64,000 nucleotides of DNA, taken from assembly GCA_032358165.1 (NCBI GenBank), contig JAALGY010000062.1:62001-126000 (forward strand), read 5' to 3'. Under the pieces are notes generated by a model. The model had not been told where the DNA came from and ran no database searches. It saw only the letters and a list, made by a program, of their open reading frames with translations. The position numbers and the translations under genes were made by a program. This DNA comes from Diplosphaera chodatii (Eukaryota > Chlorophyta > Trebouxiophyceae > Prasiolales > Stichococcaceae). Shown one piece after another: positions 24,601-36,200 of the stretch. Numbering within the stretch: position 1 is the stretch's first letter; every line of letters starts with the position of its first letter.

Positions 24601-25156
24601 TGCAGACACGCCGAGGACAGGCTGGATGGGTACAGTGACAGCTGACTGCGAGGGAGCGGCTGCTGGCTGGCCGCCGGCTGCGCCGTCTGGAACCAAAGGT
24701 ATCCATGTGGATGCTGGCTGGAGCGGGGCTGCGGCTGCGCTGGCTGTGCTGTCCCCCGTTTTGTGTCGCTTGGCAGGGTTTGACGAGTCGGCGGGCTCGG
24801 AGGGGCTGCGCCGCCCCAGCATGCTGCCCGCCAGGCGCCTGATGCCCCCAGCGAGCACGTCGCCTATCGAAGCCCTGCAGACGGTTCAGCAACAGGTTGC
24901 GCTGCCGAGCAGCAACAGGTAAATGTAGATAAAGTGATGTCCTGCAGCGGTGCTGGCTCAGACCTCAATGCATGCATTGGTCCTCAGGAATGTGTGCTCC
25001 ACCCCTTTGTAGATGTAAGGCACAGATCACACACCTGCTTGGGGTTGGAGATGCGGAACGAGGGCCTCCGTCAGCTGCATCAGCTGCCGCCGGCGGGTCA
25101 CCAATTGCCTGCCGCCGCCGCCGCTGCTGCTGCTGCTTCTGCTGCTGGCCTTCCAT
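18109..25156 (-). CDS. Uncharacterised DEK_C / double zinc-finger, repeat-rich protein
   Basis: Not recognised as a named protein. Fifteen exons on the minus strand: 25156-25035, 24874-24076, 23878-23738, 23607-23518, 23412-23291, 23180-22751, 22604-22518, 22396-22091, 21978-21906, 21722-21568, 21318-21228, 21026-20590, 20280-20154, 19921-18858, 18714-18109, giving 1549 residues in frame. Map: basic/Gln start; two ~60-residue units with AETQY-D--TQL (~residues 175-305); a CSKCG...GDGLQAYCRSC finger (Cys 396, 399, 423, 426), completed across a splice; a DEK_C domain ~549-610 (LTDEEITRRLRRILETADMK, then VTARMIRKQLAAETGVDM); a helical region ~700-830; a second Cys cluster C-x2-C-x5-C-x11-C-x2-C (953-977); four ~48-residue repeats with LQRPDFVHSPLV; and a Gln-rich tail. 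Three introns have GC donors (23517, 22517, 21905). DEK_C domains bind DNA in chromatin proteins, so a nuclear role is likely (inference). It precedes POT1 on the same strand. The last acceptor (18714 or 18708) is ambiguous. Confidence 0.75.
18661..18693. repeat. (CTG)11 trinucleotide run encoding polyglutamine
   Basis: Eleven uninterrupted CTG units on the plus strand, read as CAG codons on the minus strand near the start of the last exon of the DEK_C-protein gene. The surrounding 500 bp is also CAG/CAA rich, which makes open frames on both strands. Confidence 0.9.
18859..19369 (-). repeat. Four tandem ~48-residue coding repeats
   Basis: Minus-strand units starting near 19364, 19218, 19076 and 18932, each about 142-146 bp. 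Each encodes a core L-T-x-L/I-P-A-x-L-Q-R-P-D-F-V-H/Q-S-P followed by an Ala/Gln-rich spacer. Every copy keeps the QRPDFV core and an SP site; a TP site is kept in three of the four copies. Confidence 0.85.
19793..19804. repeat. Telomere-like motif inside a coding exon
   Basis: ACCCTAAACCCT within the long exon 19921-18858 of the DEK_C-protein gene; it is translated as part of a Gln-Gly-Leu-Gly stretch. Most other copies in this window are in introns. Confidence 0.7.
24110..24470 (-). repeat. Duplicated ~180-bp coding unit with TQ motifs
   Basis: Two copies (around 24119-24185 and 24299-24368 for the cores) encode AETQY-x-D-x-x-TQL-x-AAS followed by a Pro/Ala-rich spacer. Clustered TQ sites resemble ATM/ATR substrate or FHA-ligand clusters; this role is inference. 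Confidence 0.75.
24966..24979. repeat. 14-bp perfect palindrome in first intron of the DEK_C gene
   Basis: CAATGCATGCATTG, perfectly self-complementary, in the intron between exons 25156-25035 and 24874-24076. It contains two overlapping TGCAT (RY-like) elements. No function can be assigned. Confidence 0.6.
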
Positions 25157-26078
25157 GCAGATGTTCTGGTTGTGCGAACGCTACATTGCAGCTAGCTTGC
25201 AGCAGGTACCAGCCTCTTGCCTGCCGAGGCTTGCTGTGTTGCCTAATGATGATCTGAATTGCTGTTTCAAAAACATTGCGTGCTTGGCTTGAACTAAAAC
25301 ACCCCGCGCCAAATGCTGTTTGACGAGAGTTATAGGAAGTCACAAAGCAGGGTTCACAAAGCCAGCGTCTGGCAGCTGTGCCCTTTGGTTGTTACACATG
25401 GACTGCAGTTTCAGCATGCAGCCTGAGGCACGCTGCAACCCGATGCACTACCGCGCTGAGGTAAGACAGAACTCAATCACACACTAAGATGCTTCACCGA
25501 GACTGTTGCGCAAGGTCAGAAGTGCCGCGTTTTCCACAGCACGCGCAGCAGCTCCGTGACTGGTGACCCTGCCAACCCCCTTGCCATCGAATTGAGAGAC
25601 ATTTGCGGGGTGTCAACAGGGTCGCATATGAACCCCGGACCACCGAGACCGTCCTCTGACATGCTGTGCCAAAGCGCCATATAGGCACGGCAGCGAACTT
25701 GCTCACTGCTCAGAGCATCTGCAACATATTGCGAACCTCTCGAGCGGTGTCAACGGCGCGGCGCGCGACCGCTGCGCTGCAGGACATCACCCCTGATCAC
25801 CACAGCCGGGTTAGTGCGGTACCGTCTTACGCATTTCCGCATGAAGCTCATGCCACCTGCCGGAAGATTGTTGTCACTGATGATGTCGTCAGTTATCCTG
25901 ATCTAGCTTGCTCCATGGCAAGTGATCAATGTGGCTCTGAGTCATAAGCCCGTCACAGGTGCAGGACAGCGCACCTCAAGCTGTGGCCGCTTCGCTGTCT
26001 GCGAGATCGTCGGCGAGCTTCATCCATCTCGTTGATGACTGCAGGCTGCAGCGCCAGGGACCCGTGCATCACTGCAAC
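25157..26078. other. Divergent intergenic region
   Basis: 922 bp between the start codons of two divergently transcribed uncharacterised genes, so it should contain both promoters. It holds weakly open frames on both strands (for example plus 25666-25947), but none shows splice-site support, recognisable domains or the local exon composition. An upstream exon of the plus-strand gene could be hidden here. Confidence 0.55.
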
Positions 26079-29000
26079 ATGAACAACAAGGACGGTGGCA
26101 CGCGCCAGGGCGATTCTGACGACAGCGACGGGCACGTCCGCGGGACAGAGGTGCATTATGGTGCATATTCTAATGTAACGATACTAGTTGCAGGCTGCCA
26201 TATGCTCTAAACGCGTGCCGGTAATCTGCGGCATCGCAGTTGCGCAGCGCATCTGTGCATGAGCACGTGTGCAGATGCAACAGGGAGAGCTGAACATCCG
26301 TGTGTATGCTTCTGTTATGAGCTACGTGGGTATGAGGGGACCGAAAACCGGCAGATTGACCGCATCAGCATAGCTGCATGCACCGCACATGTGGTCGTGA
26401 TTTGAGAAAGCACAACAACAGGGTCTCCCATGCTGCTATGCAGGTGGCTGCCGCGGCAGATGCCATCTTTCCGACAGAAGATGTGTGGCTGGAGCATCTT
26501 GTCAAGGCCACCGCCCGGTACACCATGGGAGATGGAGTCGGCATGCTCAACACCATGGCGCCCCTGCATCGGCAGATGGAGGCTGGCATTGACGGCCAAC
26601 TGAGGGTGAGTGCAGCTTCGATATTCAGGGACCAGACGTATTGACGGTGACAGGATCATGCACACTATCGGTGAATGCAAGTTTCATTCCACACAAGCGG
26701 CGAGCGGCATCATTCACATACTGGCCAGCACTCCTGTCGTGTCAAAATCAATTTCAGAAGCATCCACAACACAGTGGTGCAAACACCCTGCTTCAGCGTC
26801 AATTCAGCAGACTATAGCTCATGTGCATGCAACTACTCAACCAGATGAGAAAGCAAGACATGACGGTGCATGACATGAGTATCCTGCTCGACGTCTCTGG
26901 GCCCTACTATACTCCTTGTACAATGGTGCAAGCACATGCCTGGGCTGATATCGAAGCACTTTGTATCTGCAGCATCGCTACAGATGCTGCATGTGTTTGT
27001 CGTGTAGGTGTTTGCCCCGGCTCTGAGGAGTGCGTGGGTATACAGCCAGCGGTACACGAAGGAGCTCAGCACGCTCCGGGGTGCAGCCAACAAGAACAAC
27101 CTGTACTTCGCCGTCGTGCTGTGCGCTCTTGCAATGCATCCTCGCTCCTGCTGTCACCTGTCAAAACACAACACTAGATATGCATGATTCTAGTACAAAT
27201 TTATTTGAGGTAGCAACCTGACTTATCAAAGGCCATGTCGCGTTTGCGCTGGGCAGCAGCAGCGGGCACCAGGCTGCCGTCAGCCTCGCCTGCAACGGAC
27301 CATAGAACTGACACATGTAGCTGACCAAAGACAGCTTATGCACACTTACTGAGTGTGTCCAGCTGAATGTTGCCAAGTAGCCTCACCATCCAGAAGTTCG
27401 CTGGGATGAAGCAGGCTGCCTCGTTTTGGCGTTGTACATGTTCATTGTGGCACTGCCGCAGGTACGAGGCCGTGAAGCAGGGCCTGGACGAGCACAAGGC
27501 AGTCGAGAAGGAGCAGGGCGCCAAGCGGGCTGATATTCAACCCCATACCGCCGCCAAGCTGCCGCTCAGCTACACCTACTGCTTCCACGCTGCGGCAGAC
27601 ACCTGGGTGCCGGCAGCCCGCGCTGCCAGGACGACCGCGGCCAAGCCTGCCAAAACCACCAAGGCGGCTGCACCGCAGCAGCAGATGGCTAACAGCAGCT
27701 GCAGCTCCAGCACGCGCTGCCATGCCTCTGCTGACGGTCTGTGGCTCAGCACGCCGCTGACGTACAACTTCGACGCCGCCGCCGACACATGGGTGCTGCC
27801 CGCAGCAGCAGCCAAGCCACCCACCAAGAAGAGCAGCAGTGGCGGCGGCGACGGCAGCGGTCGCGCCGATGGCAGCGGCAAGGGCGCCAGCCATGTGGCC
27901 ACTGCAGCTGGCTGGCAGCCGGCGCCCACGACCTACACCTTCGACACTGCTACCAACACCTGGGCCGCGCCTGCCACCGGCAGCGCTGCCATGAAAGCGG
28001 CTCCAGCGGCAGCGGCTGCTGCTGCTGTCAGCGGCGGCCGCTCCACACTGCTCTACAGCCGCTTCGCCGGCGGCTGGGTCAGCACGCGGCCGGCGGCGGA
28101 CGCAGAGGGGCCGGCAGGGGCGCGGCAGCGCCGTGTCCGCTGCACCTACCACTATGACGCAGCCTCAGACGGCTGGGTGCGCAGCGGTGCGCCAGCGGAG
28201 CACGTGCATGCCGCTGCAGCAGCCAAGTCTGCTCTGGAGCCTGTTGCCAAGCACGGCAGCGACAGTGCACCCAGCCACACCTGCACGGCAGACGGCTGGC
28301 GGCCTGCGCCCCCCACCTACGCTTTCGACGCTGGCAGCGACACATGGACCCTGGGCTCGGCTGCGGCCATAGCCGCTGCTTCCACAGCGTCCGCTGCACC
28401 CGCCGCTCCCACCGCAGCACTGGCTGCCACTCCCTGTGCGCCAGCACATGAGGTGGCGGCCGCTGCCGCTGCACTGGCGGATGCCATGTCGCCGCCAGCG
28501 TTCCTGGCATTTGCCCGCCGGGGCTCATCAACCTCCAAGGCAGCCGCCCCTGCAGCCGCTGCTGCCGCCGCCGCTGCTGTGGCCAATGCCCTGTCGCCGC
28601 CGGCAGCCCTGGCATTTGCACGCCGTGGCTCTGCGACCCCAAGGGCAGCAGCAAAGACTACACCACCGCCGCAAGCACCACGGACATACGCATACGTCGC
28701 TGCCAGGGACGCCTGGTTCTGCCCCACCCTGGACTATGTAAGTTTCATTGCTTTGTGACCAGTTGCCTGTACCTGCTGCAATGTTTGTCTCATATGCTGC
28801 CAGCTGCCGGCTCTGTCTGCGTTGCCTAGCCCAGAGCGTGTTGCCTGCAGGCAGCCTGATACCTGTTCCAGAATTGCTGAGGATGAGTGCGACTCCCACC
28901 GCTGCCACTGCAGGGCCGGGCCATGCCCACCGTCTGCAAGGAGCCGCCCGCAGCAGAGCAGCAGGCGGCGCCCGACCTGGACACCCTGACGGGCTGCTGC

Positions 29001-32000
29001 CCCTACAGGCGGGTGGCGGCGCTGCTGGCTGCTGTGCAGGAGGTGCGCTTGGGTGCTGCCCTCACGCGCATGCTCTGGCTATATATAGCTTGGAGCGCAT
29101 CACTCATCACTGGCAGAAGTGCAGACTGTCGTGACATGAAGTGCGCCAGTCTTCTGCACTGTCCTGGCTCATGTGGCACGTGACAAGCGTACAACTGTCA
29201 GCACTCCTCACCGCTGCTCGTGTGGCAAAGCAGTTCCGCTGCCATCATGGCCCTAAAATGACTGATACTGTCTCTGCAGCCGCTGGAGCGGATTGGCATT
29301 GGCAAGCTGGTGCGGCAGCAGGTGCACGTGCACGAGGCGGCCTTCGCCGAGGAGTTTGAACCGGTGAGCTGCGATGCTGGCGGACTTGTGACGGTTTTCA
29401 TGTTTTGCGCTGGGGGGCACTCACGCCAGCGCACCTCATGAGCAACTCTGCACTTGTTCATGGACGGAACCTGTTGCTTTACAATGCTGGAATGCTGTGC
29501 CAGCTGTGGTCATGCCTCTGTGCTGCATGACCATCTACAAGCTGAGTTCTTGTCTGCATGTGTTGCTCACCCTGGTCAAGGCTCATGAGGACCAGGCATA
29601 TGTCAGGCTCAGCCCGACAGCTGTGTGTGCCTGGCCCCGCAGCTGTGCGGCTGCGCGGTATGCGATCCCAGGGTGGCCGCCGAGTGGGAGGTGCAGCGCG
29701 CGGTGGTGCGGCTCGCGCGGGACAGGCTGCCCACCCTGGAGTACGCCAGCAAGGACCAGGCCGCCGATGTCGCGCGGGCGATGCACAGTGAGTGCCGTCA
29801 CCCGCTGCTGTGCTGGCTGTGTGCAGCGTGGCCGCCGGCGCATGCAGGTTTCGGTTCTGCACGGCATTGCCAGGGTAGCCATAGCGCCCGTCATAGTGTA
29901 TATGTACATGCAGGTCTGTGCAGCCATGTGCCTGCAAGTGCTGCTACGTGGCATCAGTGGAAGGCTGACAGTTCACGGTGTCGGCCGCACAGTGCTGGCC
30001 AAGGACGCGAGCAGTGGCGACTGCTTCGCGTGCAGCGCTGCCGACGCCCTTCTGAGGGAGGTGGGAACAAAACTTCCCCTTCGAGTGACCCGGTCAACTG
30101 CGCGATGCCAGGTCCTCGTATGTGTGACAATCGCCTGACTGCAGGCCAGGTGCAAATCTCCTGTGCTCCTGACGTCGTCCAGATGCCTCACGAGCGCATG
30201 CCGTCACGCGTGCAATGCGTGCACTGCTGCGCAGGTGTGGCTGAAAGATGTGCACGCGCTGCTGATTGCGGCCACCGATGCCGGATGCCGGGAGCGGACG
30301 GTGCGCTACCTGCAGACCGCCATCGACGACATGGCTGCCGCGCTGCGGCGCGCCTGGCGCCTGCAGCCCGAGGTGCTGCCTGCCTGCTGTCCTTTCACAC
30401 AGCTTCCCCTACATGGGTGCTGCAGACTGGAAGCATCGTCGGTGTGCCTGAGCCTCGCCAGGTGGCGCATGTGTGTGAAACCTTCCGGAAGAACAAATCT
30501 TCCGAACGACATCTTCCAACACTGTGGTGAACTGCCAACTGCATTGGACACTGCTGGTCCGCAGGCGCTCATGGAGCTGAAAGGCAGGCCCGAGGCCGAA
30601 CTGACGCTACTCCTCCCATATGGCTCGGCGCCAAAGGACAGCGCCAAGCGCACACCGCTGCAGGGTGCTGCGCCAACCTCCGAAGCCGCCGCTACCCCTG
30701 CTGCTGCTGTGGAGCCCAGCCAGCCCCTGAAGCTCGCGGGCGTCAAGTTCGGGCTGCCGGCGCCGGCGGCGGGGTCTTCTGCTTCTGATGGCGCCGCCGC
30801 CGCCGCCGCCGCCGCTGGCAAGGCAGCTGCGCAGCTGGCTGAGGGGATGCGCAAGCTGCAGTCCCCGCTGCTGGCAGCGGCTCGCAGGCGGATGATCAGG
30901 CGTGTGTGTGAGGTGAGGCGCCTATGTATGCTGACAGGCCCATTACGCTGTCGTCTTGGCTTTTCCTCCTGATGGATGGCAAATGCTTCCTGGCTGCAAC
31001 CCATGATATGCTGCTTGTTCACTCGCAAGGCTCCCTGCAGCACCGCCGTGTGTCTCTACCATCAGTATCTGGCACAGCTTGCTCAAAGTTTCGCTGACTG
31101 TTTCTGCTGCAGTACCTGGTAGCCATGCCAGTAACGGTCGAAGACGCCACTGCTGGCAGCGCGGGCGCCGCTGGTGCTGCCGATGCATCGGCCTTCCCGC
31201 CGCCGCTCAAGACCGCGGGCGTCAAGTGGCGGGCGGCGGCAGGGCATGCAGCATCGCAGGTCTGCAGCGCCCCAGCGAGCCCTGCTGACCTGGGGTTTGC
31301 AGCTGCGCACAAAGTACATGGTCTGTTTTCATATGCAGGCACTGCAGCATGCTGTTGCTGCTGCTAATGCCAGATTGACGCAGCCACCTATGGGACGTGC
31401 TTTTGAGTATGCAGGACACAACTGGCAAGGCTGCTAAGGAGGAGTGGTTCGTTCCCATTGTGGCGCCGCTGCAGCCGTTCAAGACCGCTGGCATCAAGTG
31501 GCAGACTGCTGAGCCGGAGCCTACCCCACTGGAGGTACGGGCAAGGCTTGGTTCCCTGCTTATATTGCGACATGTGTCGCCAACTGCAGAGCAGCCAGTG
31601 CTGTATGTGTTCTCCTGTCCCAGGTGTGATGACCGGCAGCCCAGTGGTGCCGTACGTCCTGCAAACCCCCGACTTATTCTGATCCCACCGATTGCTGCAG
31701 GACAAAGCGAAAGACACACAGGAGACAGCTCCCACAAGCCCTCCCTGGACAGCAGCGCCTGCTGTCAGCGGCTCGCCAGTCCCCTACGGGGTGGCCTGCG
31801 GCACGCCGGCAGCAGTGTTCGAACCCGCTGCAGCTGCGCCCTGCCCCTTCTGCCCGCCAGCGCCGGGCAACGATGACGAGCAGCAGCCGATGACGTTCTG
31901 CAGCAAGCTGCCTGCGGCGTCAGCTGCTGCCAACGCTGATGTCAGCACCGCCCCGCCTGCTGCCGAGGTCTCTGATGATGCCACCGCTGACGGCAAAGTG

Positions 32001-32729
32001 CCCACGCCCATGGCTGCTGCTGCCATTGCCACCACAGGGCTTCCTGCCTTGGACCTGGCGGCCGTGCTGGATGGCTTCATCACTGTGCCGCTGTGCAAGG
32101 TGCTCTGTCTGATGGCATTGCATTTGCTGCGGTCTATCTGTTCTGATGAACGGTTCTGTTCTGCCTGCCTGGCCTTGATTTTGGGGATCCTTCCAAATGG
32201 CCAGATCGCAGCAGCGGACATGCACAGCTTGCCTCACGCCACCCGTCTTCTGTTTGTATTTTGACTGTGTATACGCCATGTGGTTTTGCAGGAGGATGGC
32301 TCCCAGGCTGGCGATGTTGCCGTCATTATTGCTGAGGATGAGGCGGGCGGCGCGCATGCCGGCCACCCGGCCGGCAGCTTCCTGGCGGACGTCGAGGCCA
32401 AGCTGGCGGCTGCTGCAGGTGTGCACTGCTGGACTTTCTGTGTCCCAGGGCATCCAAATAGGTGTAGCTGCGTTCAGCACTGTTGAACGGCTGGATTCGC
32501 TGCCTTCATCATGCTGCTGCCCCGCAGCTGACACAGCTTCAAGACTGCTGGCGGCACACTGATAGGACTTTGTGTCAGATGGTGGATGCCCATTGTCTGC
32601 GCAGGCGAGAATGTGGGCTGCAGCGACGACGAGTGGGTGCACTGTGATCCTGCTGCCGCCGCAGATGGTCATGAGCAGGCAGGCGGTGTGGGCGACGGTG
32701 CTGTGGACAGTGCAGAGGAGTATGAATGA
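26079..32729 (+). CDS. Uncharacterised repeat protein (kelch-like and KTAGVKW repeats)
   Basis: Not recognised. Fifteen exons: 26079-26150, 26444-26605, 27008-27120, 27462-28737, 28914-29042, 29280-29363, 29643-29787, 29924-30060, 30235-30372, 30565-30912, 31113-31259, 31415-31534, 31701-32099, 32292-32418, 32605-32729; all phases agree, giving 1173 residues. The N-terminus (~25-140) is predicted helical. The 1.3-kb exon (~117-541) holds six degenerate units such as TYTFDTATNTW, TYNFDAAADTW and TYAFDAGSDTW, each usually preceded by a GW-x-PAP turn and separated by Ala/Lys-rich linkers. The core resembles the YDPxTNTW strand of kelch blades but lacks the GG pair. Later exons carry three copies of P-x-K-x-AG-V/I-KF/W. 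A Cys-rich patch LCGCAVC lies near 29643. The C-terminus is acidic (DDEWVHCDP). The start ATG at 26079 is the least certain part; an in-frame ATG at 26438 is the alternative. No signal peptide or membrane segment is seen. Confidence 0.72.
26968..26991. repeat. 9-bp stem hairpin upstream of an acceptor
   Basis: TGCAGCATC, 6-nt loop GCTACA, GATGCTGCA. It ends 16 nt before the AG acceptor of exon 27008-27120. Confidence 0.65.
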
Positions 32730-33228
32730 ACATGTACGGGACTGCCAACTGAAAGCTTGACGTTTGGGTGCAGTGCCTGATAGTGGTGTGTAGGTGTAGC
32801 GGCGTCGAAGGCTTCTTGAGCATTGCAGTTTCAACCCATTCAGGACTGGCGACGTATCACACATTGCATGTGACGCATCTGCTGCAGCACCTTGGAAACT
32901 CTTATGCAGTTCTCGAAGTAGTAATGGCACTGGATCTTAGCCCTTGACTGCTTGAGTGTCAGCAATGTGGATGCATGATTTGTCCGTGCCCGTTCCAAAC
33001 CAGCAATAATCTATGTTCAACTGTTGGAGACATGCTGACCCTGTGCTATATGTGCGGACAGCAACCAGCACTGAAGGCCCCTTCCGTACACGACTAACCG
33101 CGTGTTCACAAAACCGCATGCTGCATCCCTGCTGCCTCCATCATAGACAGCTGCGCCGCATACTATAGTTGGAAAACCCTGTGCGCGGCTGCCACTGCTC
33201 CCAAGCCGTGCATCCCACAGATGCCATG
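32730..33228. other. Convergent 3' intergenic region
   Basis: 499 bp between the stop codons of the plus-strand repeat-protein gene and NOP56. Nothing recognisable was seen: no supported frame, hairpin or TGTAA. Confidence 0.6.
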
Positions 33229-36200
33229 TCACTCCGCGGCAACCTTCTTCTTCTTCTTTTTCTTCTTCTCCCCTGTGTCCATTGCAGCTGCTCCATCCGC
33301 AGCCTCCTGCAACAATCAGGTGACCCACTTGGACCTCTGCCAAGACCCAGGCGTCACATTGAACAACTGCGCGGCCCGTGTGAGGCAGGCAGGCAGCAAA
33401 CAAGCTACAACACGCTGCAAAGCTGCACACAAAACCCTCACCGCGGGGGCGGCCGCCTTCTTTTTCTTCTTTGGCATGGCCTCCGCCTCGGCAGGCTCCT
33501 CTGCAGGCAGCAGGAAGCAGCAGGGCTCAGTGACAGGACGGCCACCGCAGGGGTGTGCGGCACGCATGAGTTGACTAGCACTTGTGAACAGGCATGGCGG
33601 TCTCGGGACTTCTTAGAGGTTGAATGAGTCACAGCAGGGGGCATCCCCCCTTTCAACATCAGATGCTTTCGTCATCGACCGGATTGCTGTCCAATAGGTG
33701 CAGATGCAAACATGCACACGCTTGCAGAGCTGCTGGACGCGCTGCAGGCTGCACACACCCTGCAGCACGACCCAAAGCGTAATTGAACCCTCACCGACTG
33801 TGGCGTCTGCCGCGTCCGCCGCCGCCTCTGCCGCCGTGCGCTTCTTCTTCTTCTTCTTCTTGCCGCCGGTGTCGGGCGCCGCGCCGTCGCCGTTGGTTGC
33901 TGCCGCCGCCGTCGCCGCCGCCGCCGCCAGCAGCTCCTTGCCGCCCGCCGTGGCGATGGCCGCCTGCGCCACATGTGACATAGCCGTGGTTATCACAGCG
34001 ACTGGTGTACACCCAAAGCTCCTTGAGGTTTCCATGCGACCCTGGCGGCCTGGCTGCCAGCCTGGTCAGAGCCCATCGCACGCTGCATGCGCGTGACACA
34101 CATGCACAGCAGACGCACGGCGCTGGTGCGCTGCTGAGCCAACCCCTAAACCCTGCTGCGGGCGCGCGCCTGCATGGCGGCCAGGTTCTTGGTGGGGGCA
34201 ACGCCCTCCTCGTAGAACCGCAGCCGCTCCTCCACCTGTGCCACAACGGAGCAGCACAATGTCAGCCCCTCGCCCACCACAGCGCATTGTCCGGGAGGCC
34301 CTGGAGTGTCGTCACATGCGCCGCAGAATGACGGCTGCCCAGTACCCGCAGCTAGCAGCGGAGCAGGCAGGCAGACTACAGTCTTGCCCCCGCCGCACGG
34401 ACCAGCTCATCAGCCGTATGGGGTGTTGGGCGCCCAAAGACGGTCGTGCTGCTGCGGCGGCGGGCGCACCTGCTCCTTCATCTTGTCGCCGAAAGCGGAG
34501 GTGGCGACCTCCATGAAGCAGTCGATGCGGGAGGCGATGGACGCCTTGTTGGCCAGGTACCGGCTGATGCGGCCCTTGTTGCGCGCCTGGGCAGCAGGGG
34601 GGATGCAGATCAGCATCAGAACACATCACCATCGCACGTTGCATACAGCTGGCTCGCCATGTTCAGCAGCGTTGTGGGTGTATTGTGGTGCCGGCAGCCG
34701 AGTGCATGTGCAGCATGCGTAAAGCAAGCATGTGCAGCTTCCATCGCAAGGGAGGGCGCTTTTTTGTGAGTAGCCAGAGAGGAGCCTTCAGGGGGAGATA
34801 TGAGCATATAAGTCTGAGGTTCAGTGCATGGCGCACCTTGGCGCGTCCGATGAAGGAGGAGTGGAAGATGAGGCCGTACTTGGGGGTGTTGCCGCGCGTC
34901 TTGAGCGCCCGGAACAGCGCCTTCTCCGCCCCCAGGATCTGCACCGTGGACGACTGCAGCGCAGGGAAAGGGACTGTGTTCAGAGCAACACTTCAGCAGG
35001 TGCAGCGCTGATGCGACCAGGCCTGCGCAGCGAGCAGAAGCACTGCTGTACGTACGGCGACCCAAACGATTCCGGCCACGCCGCACGGCCAAGCATGCCA
35101 CCGGCAACAATGTGCGTCTGTGCAGCCGCGCGCAGAAGGCGCTGTCTCACCGGGTACTTGGCCAGGTTGGTCAGCGAGCCGGCGTGGCTGATGAGCCGCG
35201 CGCCGACCACCTCGCCGATGAGCGCGCTCAGGTTGGGCGCCACGTTGTGCATGCGCTCCAGCAGGTACGCGTGCAGCCTGAAGTGCGGGAGCATGTCATG
35301 GTCAGGGCTCAGACACTGCGGCGTGACCACCTGCCCCGTCAGCAGCGCGCGTACGCAGTGGCTGAATGAGAGTGCCCATTGGTGTGGGTATGTGAAGTCC
35401 GTGGGACGAGCGTCACAGTCGAGGTTCAGGTGCCAGTGAAAACACCAGCCATGTCAGTGTGCTGCAGCTGATTGGCCATTCTGAAGGAGCTGGGGAAGAC
35501 CCGGAGCCTTGTTGGTTCTGCATGACCCTGAAACCGCACTTGTGGCGGTACTCGGCCAGGGAGATGACGCGGGCGGCGAAGGTCTTGATGTTGATGAGGT
35601 CGATGGGCGAGATGTCCTGGCCCATGCTGGTCTTGGCGGCCTCGATGATGGCCTGCGCCACGTCCTCGTCGCCTGCCGAGGAGAAAACGGGGCGTCAGGC
35701 ACTGTGCAATGCGGCCAGCACAAGGCATGGCATGCGCAAACTTTCTGCAAAAACACATGATTCTGCTACGCAAACGCTGTTGTCCCGCTGACTCGGGCAG
35801 TTTGGTCCTGGAGCACCTTTGCGAGCACCCACATGCTGACATGTGGGCGCACACATGAGCTTGCCCAAGCCCAAACCGCTTAACACCTCAGGCAGCACTC
35901 CCACAAACTACAGCTGGGCCATCCTGACACGGATGCACCCAGTCTCAAGCTCAAACCGCTGTTGCCTACCCAGGCAGCTCTGCATGTGGCCTCCGTGCGA
36001 CCATCAAATCAAATAGGCTGCCTTCCTTGTGGAACAACCAGCCTGAAGCATGTTTGAAAACCCTGCAGAACCCCAATACAACCCTAGACCTCGTTGCCAA
36101 GGCGCACCCGCGATCTCGGCCAGCTCCTCCTTGCGGTCGTCGGACAGGCTGCCCTTCTCCTGGATCGCCAGCGCCAGGCGCGCGTACGTGTAGTTGTCCG

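Noticed and set aside
25494..25947. Possible small genes on either strand in the divergent gap
   Set aside because: Weakly open frames only; no signal peptide, domain, phase-compatible splice sites or repeat structure.
29625..30530. 301-codon plus-strand frame
   Set aside because: It reads through three exons in a shifted frame and through introns; the spliced frame is in phase with both neighbours.
31920..32930. 336-codon minus-strand frame
   Set aside because: It lies antisense to three exons and two introns of the plus-strand repeat-protein gene, has no domain, and only reflects codon bias.
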